Shown here piece after piece: positions 6,513 through 7,868 of a DNA stretch of 7,868 nucleotides. The DNA is taken from NCBI GenBank assembly GCA_903821255.1, contig CAIJKT010001008.1, positions 1-7,868 of the forward strand, read 5' to 3'. Source of the DNA: an uncultured Lentisphaeria bacterium. GTDB lineage: Bacteria > Verrucomicrobiota > Lentisphaeria > Victivallales > Victivallaceae. Under the pieces are notes generated by a model that was given only the letters and a program-made list of their open reading frames with translations, was not told where the DNA came from and did not search any database. A program made the position numbers and the translations under genes. Position 1 is the stretch's first letter. Every line of letters begins with the position of its first letter.

Positions 6513-7583
6513 ATGACAAAAATAATTAGATCTCTGACATGCATTATGCTGATGTTCGCAGCATATTTCCTGCACGGCGAAGACGCTCCTGTGCCGAAGC
6601 CGCCGGTTTTGGTCTATAACGGGCACTGTTACCGGCTGTTCAACGAGCGCGTCTCCTGGAATATGGCGAAAAAAAGGTGCGAGGAAATGGGCGGAAACCT
6701 GGTCAGCATCGAGACCCCTGCCGAAAACAGTTTTCTTTACGAGAATATCAAGCATATTGACGGCGTAATTTTCATCGGTGCCAACGATGAGGAAAAAAAC
6801 GGAGTGTGGCGGTGGGCAGGCAGCGATAAACTGCTCAACTTTTTTCAATGGGACACCGGTCAGCCGGTCAGCGATGAAAGCGGCAAGGATTACGCGGCGT
6901 TTTCCCCTGCATCCAGAAAAGACTGCTGGGGCAATTATTACGGCACGGTATCCATTAATAAAACTCTAGGCGAAAACACCTACGGTTTTATCTGCGAATG
7001 GGAAAACGCCGAGGCCGCAAACAAATCCCTGGCTCCGGCGCCAGTCCCGCCGCCGCCAATTATGACGCCGGCAGCGTCAATACCCCAAGCCAGACCTTCA
7101 GTTTCTGCCAGGCCATTATCTGAAGATCCATTTATGCGCGCCGAGCGGCGGAAGAAGTTTATGGCACGGAACGAACAAGACCGCAAACGCTACAGCGAGG
7201 CGGAATTAAGTGAAATAGAGTCGCTTTACCAGACTGCCAACAAAAGAATTTATAGCGCGGAAGCACAGGAAAGCCTCAAAAAACTTACCAGCAAATATCC
7301 GGACGCCAACCGCACCGGTTGTGCACTGGTTTATCTGGGCCAAAATTGTCCCGACCGGCCGCAGGCGGAGGAATATCTACGCCAGGCCATCGCCAATTAC
7401 GGCAACAGTTGGTACGGCAATGGCGTCCAGGTCGGAGCCTATGCAAGATTTTATCTGGCCGGATACTACCGGCAAAGCGGAAAGACCCGGGAAGCGGAAA
7501 CACTGTATCAGGAAATCAAGGATAAATATCCGGATGCCGTGGCGCACAACGGCAAGCCGCTGGCAGACAGTATCCCCAAGTAA
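6513..7583 (+). CDS. Secreted C-type lectin domain protein with proline-rich linker and TPR-like C-terminus
   Basis: A 356-residue protein with a signal peptide (residues 1-22, ending FLHG). Residues 34-164 are a C-type lectin-like domain: YNGHCYRL, then VSWNMAKKRCEEMGGNLVSIETPAEN, then FIGANDEEKNGVWRW, FFQWDTGQP, and YGFICEW at the end. C56 and C161 fit the conserved outer disulfide. The usual inner pair is absent: the position after KD is tyrosine 127. The calcium/sugar motif EPN or QPD is replaced by QPV (117-119), so sugar binding is uncertain. Residues 173-205 are a proline/alanine linker. Residues 228-342 are TPR-like (AEEYLRQAIANYGNSW, ARFYLAGYYRQSGKTREAETLYQEIKDKYPDA). The ATG at 6513 follows GGGGGA (6497-6502) at 10 nt. 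Likely periplasmic or surface-exposed; ligand unknown. It is divergent from the sigma operon and may share its regulation. Confidence 0.94.
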   Translation: MTKIIRSLTCIMLMFAAYFLHGEDAPVPKPPVLVYNGHCYRLFNERVSWNMAKKRCEEMGGNLVSIETPAENSFLYENIKHIDGVIFIGANDEEKNGVWRWAGSDKLLNFFQWDTGQPVSDESGKDYAAFSPASRKDCWGNYYGTVSINKTLGENTYGFICEWENAEAANKSLAPAPVPPPPIMTPAASIPQARPSVSARPLSEDPFMRAERRKKFMARNEQDRKRYSEAELSEIESLYQTANKRIYSAEAQESLKKLTSKYPDANRTGCALVYLGQNCPDRPQAEEYLRQAIANYGNSWYGNGVQVGAYARFYLAGYYRQSGKTREAETLYQEIKDKYPDAVAHNGKPLADSIPK

Positions 7584-7645
7584 CCGCAAACCGGAACGGA
7601 CAGGCGGAACAATACGCCCATGATTCCGTCACGGATGTACGTACA

Positions 7646-7669
7646 GCCTCAAAAAAAGGCGGATTTTTT
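7646..7669 (+). terminator. Weak candidate intrinsic terminator after the lectin gene
   Basis: GCCT (7646-7649) can pair with AGGC (7657-7660) around a seven-base loop, followed by a six-T run at 7664-7669. The stem is only 4 bp, so this is marginal. An A-tract/T-tract pairing (7651-7657 with 7664-7669) could strengthen it. It sits 63 bp past the lectin stop and directly before the tRNA promoter, where a terminator would be expected. Confidence 0.3.
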
Positions 7670-7670
7670 C

Positions 7671-7698
7671 TTGACATTTATTTTATTTGTTCTATAGT
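7671..7698 (+). promoter_or_regulatory. Strong sigma-70 promoter for the tRNA genes
   Basis: A perfect TTGACA (7671-7676) and TATAGT (7693-7698, five of six) are separated by 16 bp of very AT-rich sequence. Transcription would start around 7705, about 11 nt before the mature 5' end of tRNA-Gln, a typical short leader. The strength of the match suits a stable RNA operon. Confidence 0.8.
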
Positions 7699-7715
7699 AT
7701 ACGCCTTGTTTAGTC

Positions 7716-7789
7716 TGCCCCGTGGTGTAACGGTAGCACAAGTGATTCTGGATCATTTTGTCGAGGTTCGAATCCTTGCGGGGCAGCCA
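7716..7789 (+). tRNA. trnQ: tRNA-Gln (anticodon CUG)
   Basis: A full cloverleaf can be drawn. The acceptor stem TGCCCCG (7716-7722) pairs with CGGGGCA (7779-7785), including the U1-A72 pair seen in bacterial tRNA-Gln. It is followed by G73 and an encoded CCA ending at 7789. The anticodon stem AGTGA/TCATT (one G-U pair) flanks loop TTCTGGA, with anticodon CTG at 7748-7750. The T arm CGAGG-TTCGAAT-CCTTG has one G-U pair. It reads CAG codons. No second glutamine tRNA for CAA is in view. Confidence 0.97.
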
Positions 7790-7824
7790 CTCTTTTCGAT
7801 TTCCGCACATGCGGCCTGTCTTAT

Positions 7825-7868
7825 GGTGGTTGTAGCTCAGTTGGTTAGAGCGTCTGGTTGTGGCCCAG
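7825..7868 (+). tRNA. trnH: tRNA-His (anticodon GUG), 3' part outside window
   Basis: The gene begins with the extra G at position -1 (7825) that is diagnostic of tRNA-His, followed by GTGGTTG, TA, and the D arm GCTC/GAGC. The anticodon stem TCTGG opens loop TTGTGGC with anticodon GTG at 7860-7862, and four bases of the closing stem (CCAG) are visible before the window ends. It lies 35 bp after tRNA-Gln and is probably transcribed with it. The spacer holds a small hairpin, CCGCA/TGCGG at 7803-7814. Confidence 0.95.

Noticed and set aside
6453..6848. A 131-codon minus-strand frame overlapping the lectin start
   Set aside because: It is antisense to the clear signal peptide and lectin domain and has no recognisable content of its own.
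7636..7645. Ten-base palindrome TGTACGTACA after the lectin gene
   Set aside because: Too short to call a site without further copies; nothing else in the window repeats it.

Overview
The window looks like bacterial chromosome from a Gram-negative member of the PVC superphylum, most like a Lentisphaerae/Victivallis-type genome. This is an inference from the kinds of genes present: an ECF sigma factor operon, very large exported proteins with CsgG-like and TPR-like modules, and a secreted C-type-lectin/TPR protein. There is no species marker in the window. No phage, transposase or CRISPR signal is visible.

Layout. Positions 1-6291 hold one leftward (minus-strand) operon of four genes, read from right to left: an ECF sigma-70 factor (5782-6291); a one-pass membrane protein in the position of an anti-sigma factor (5156-5785); a 1043-residue exported protein (2028-5159, GTG start); and a paralogue of that protein (1-2019) that runs off the left edge after 673 codons. 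The first three genes overlap by 4 bp at each junction (ATGA, then GTGA), and the last gap is 8 bp, so the four genes are very probably co-transcribed and translationally coupled. Positions 6292-6512 are a divergent intergenic region carrying a perfect 14-bp inverted repeat near its centre and a plausible rightward promoter. Positions 6513-7583 (plus strand) encode a secreted protein with a C-type lectin domain, a proline-rich linker and a TPR-like C-terminus. Positions 7584-7715 hold a possible weak terminator and a strong sigma-70-type promoter. This is followed by tRNA-Gln(CUG), complete at 7716-7789, and tRNA-His(GUG), cut by the right edge at 7825-7868.

How the parts may work together (inference). 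The sigma factor and the membrane protein form a standard signal-responsive pair. The two giant paralogues are the likely output or sensing partners outside the cytoplasm. Each starts with a signal peptide, then two successive CsgG/TolB-N-like modules, a TPR-like segment and a long helical region with a shared GINS..EW..YN.YC motif. The complete copy ends in a beta-rich, probably propeller-like domain. The divergent lectin-TPR gene shares its upstream region with the operon and may belong to the same regulon through the central palindrome. The operon architecture and the duplicated giant proteins are the least familiar part of the window.
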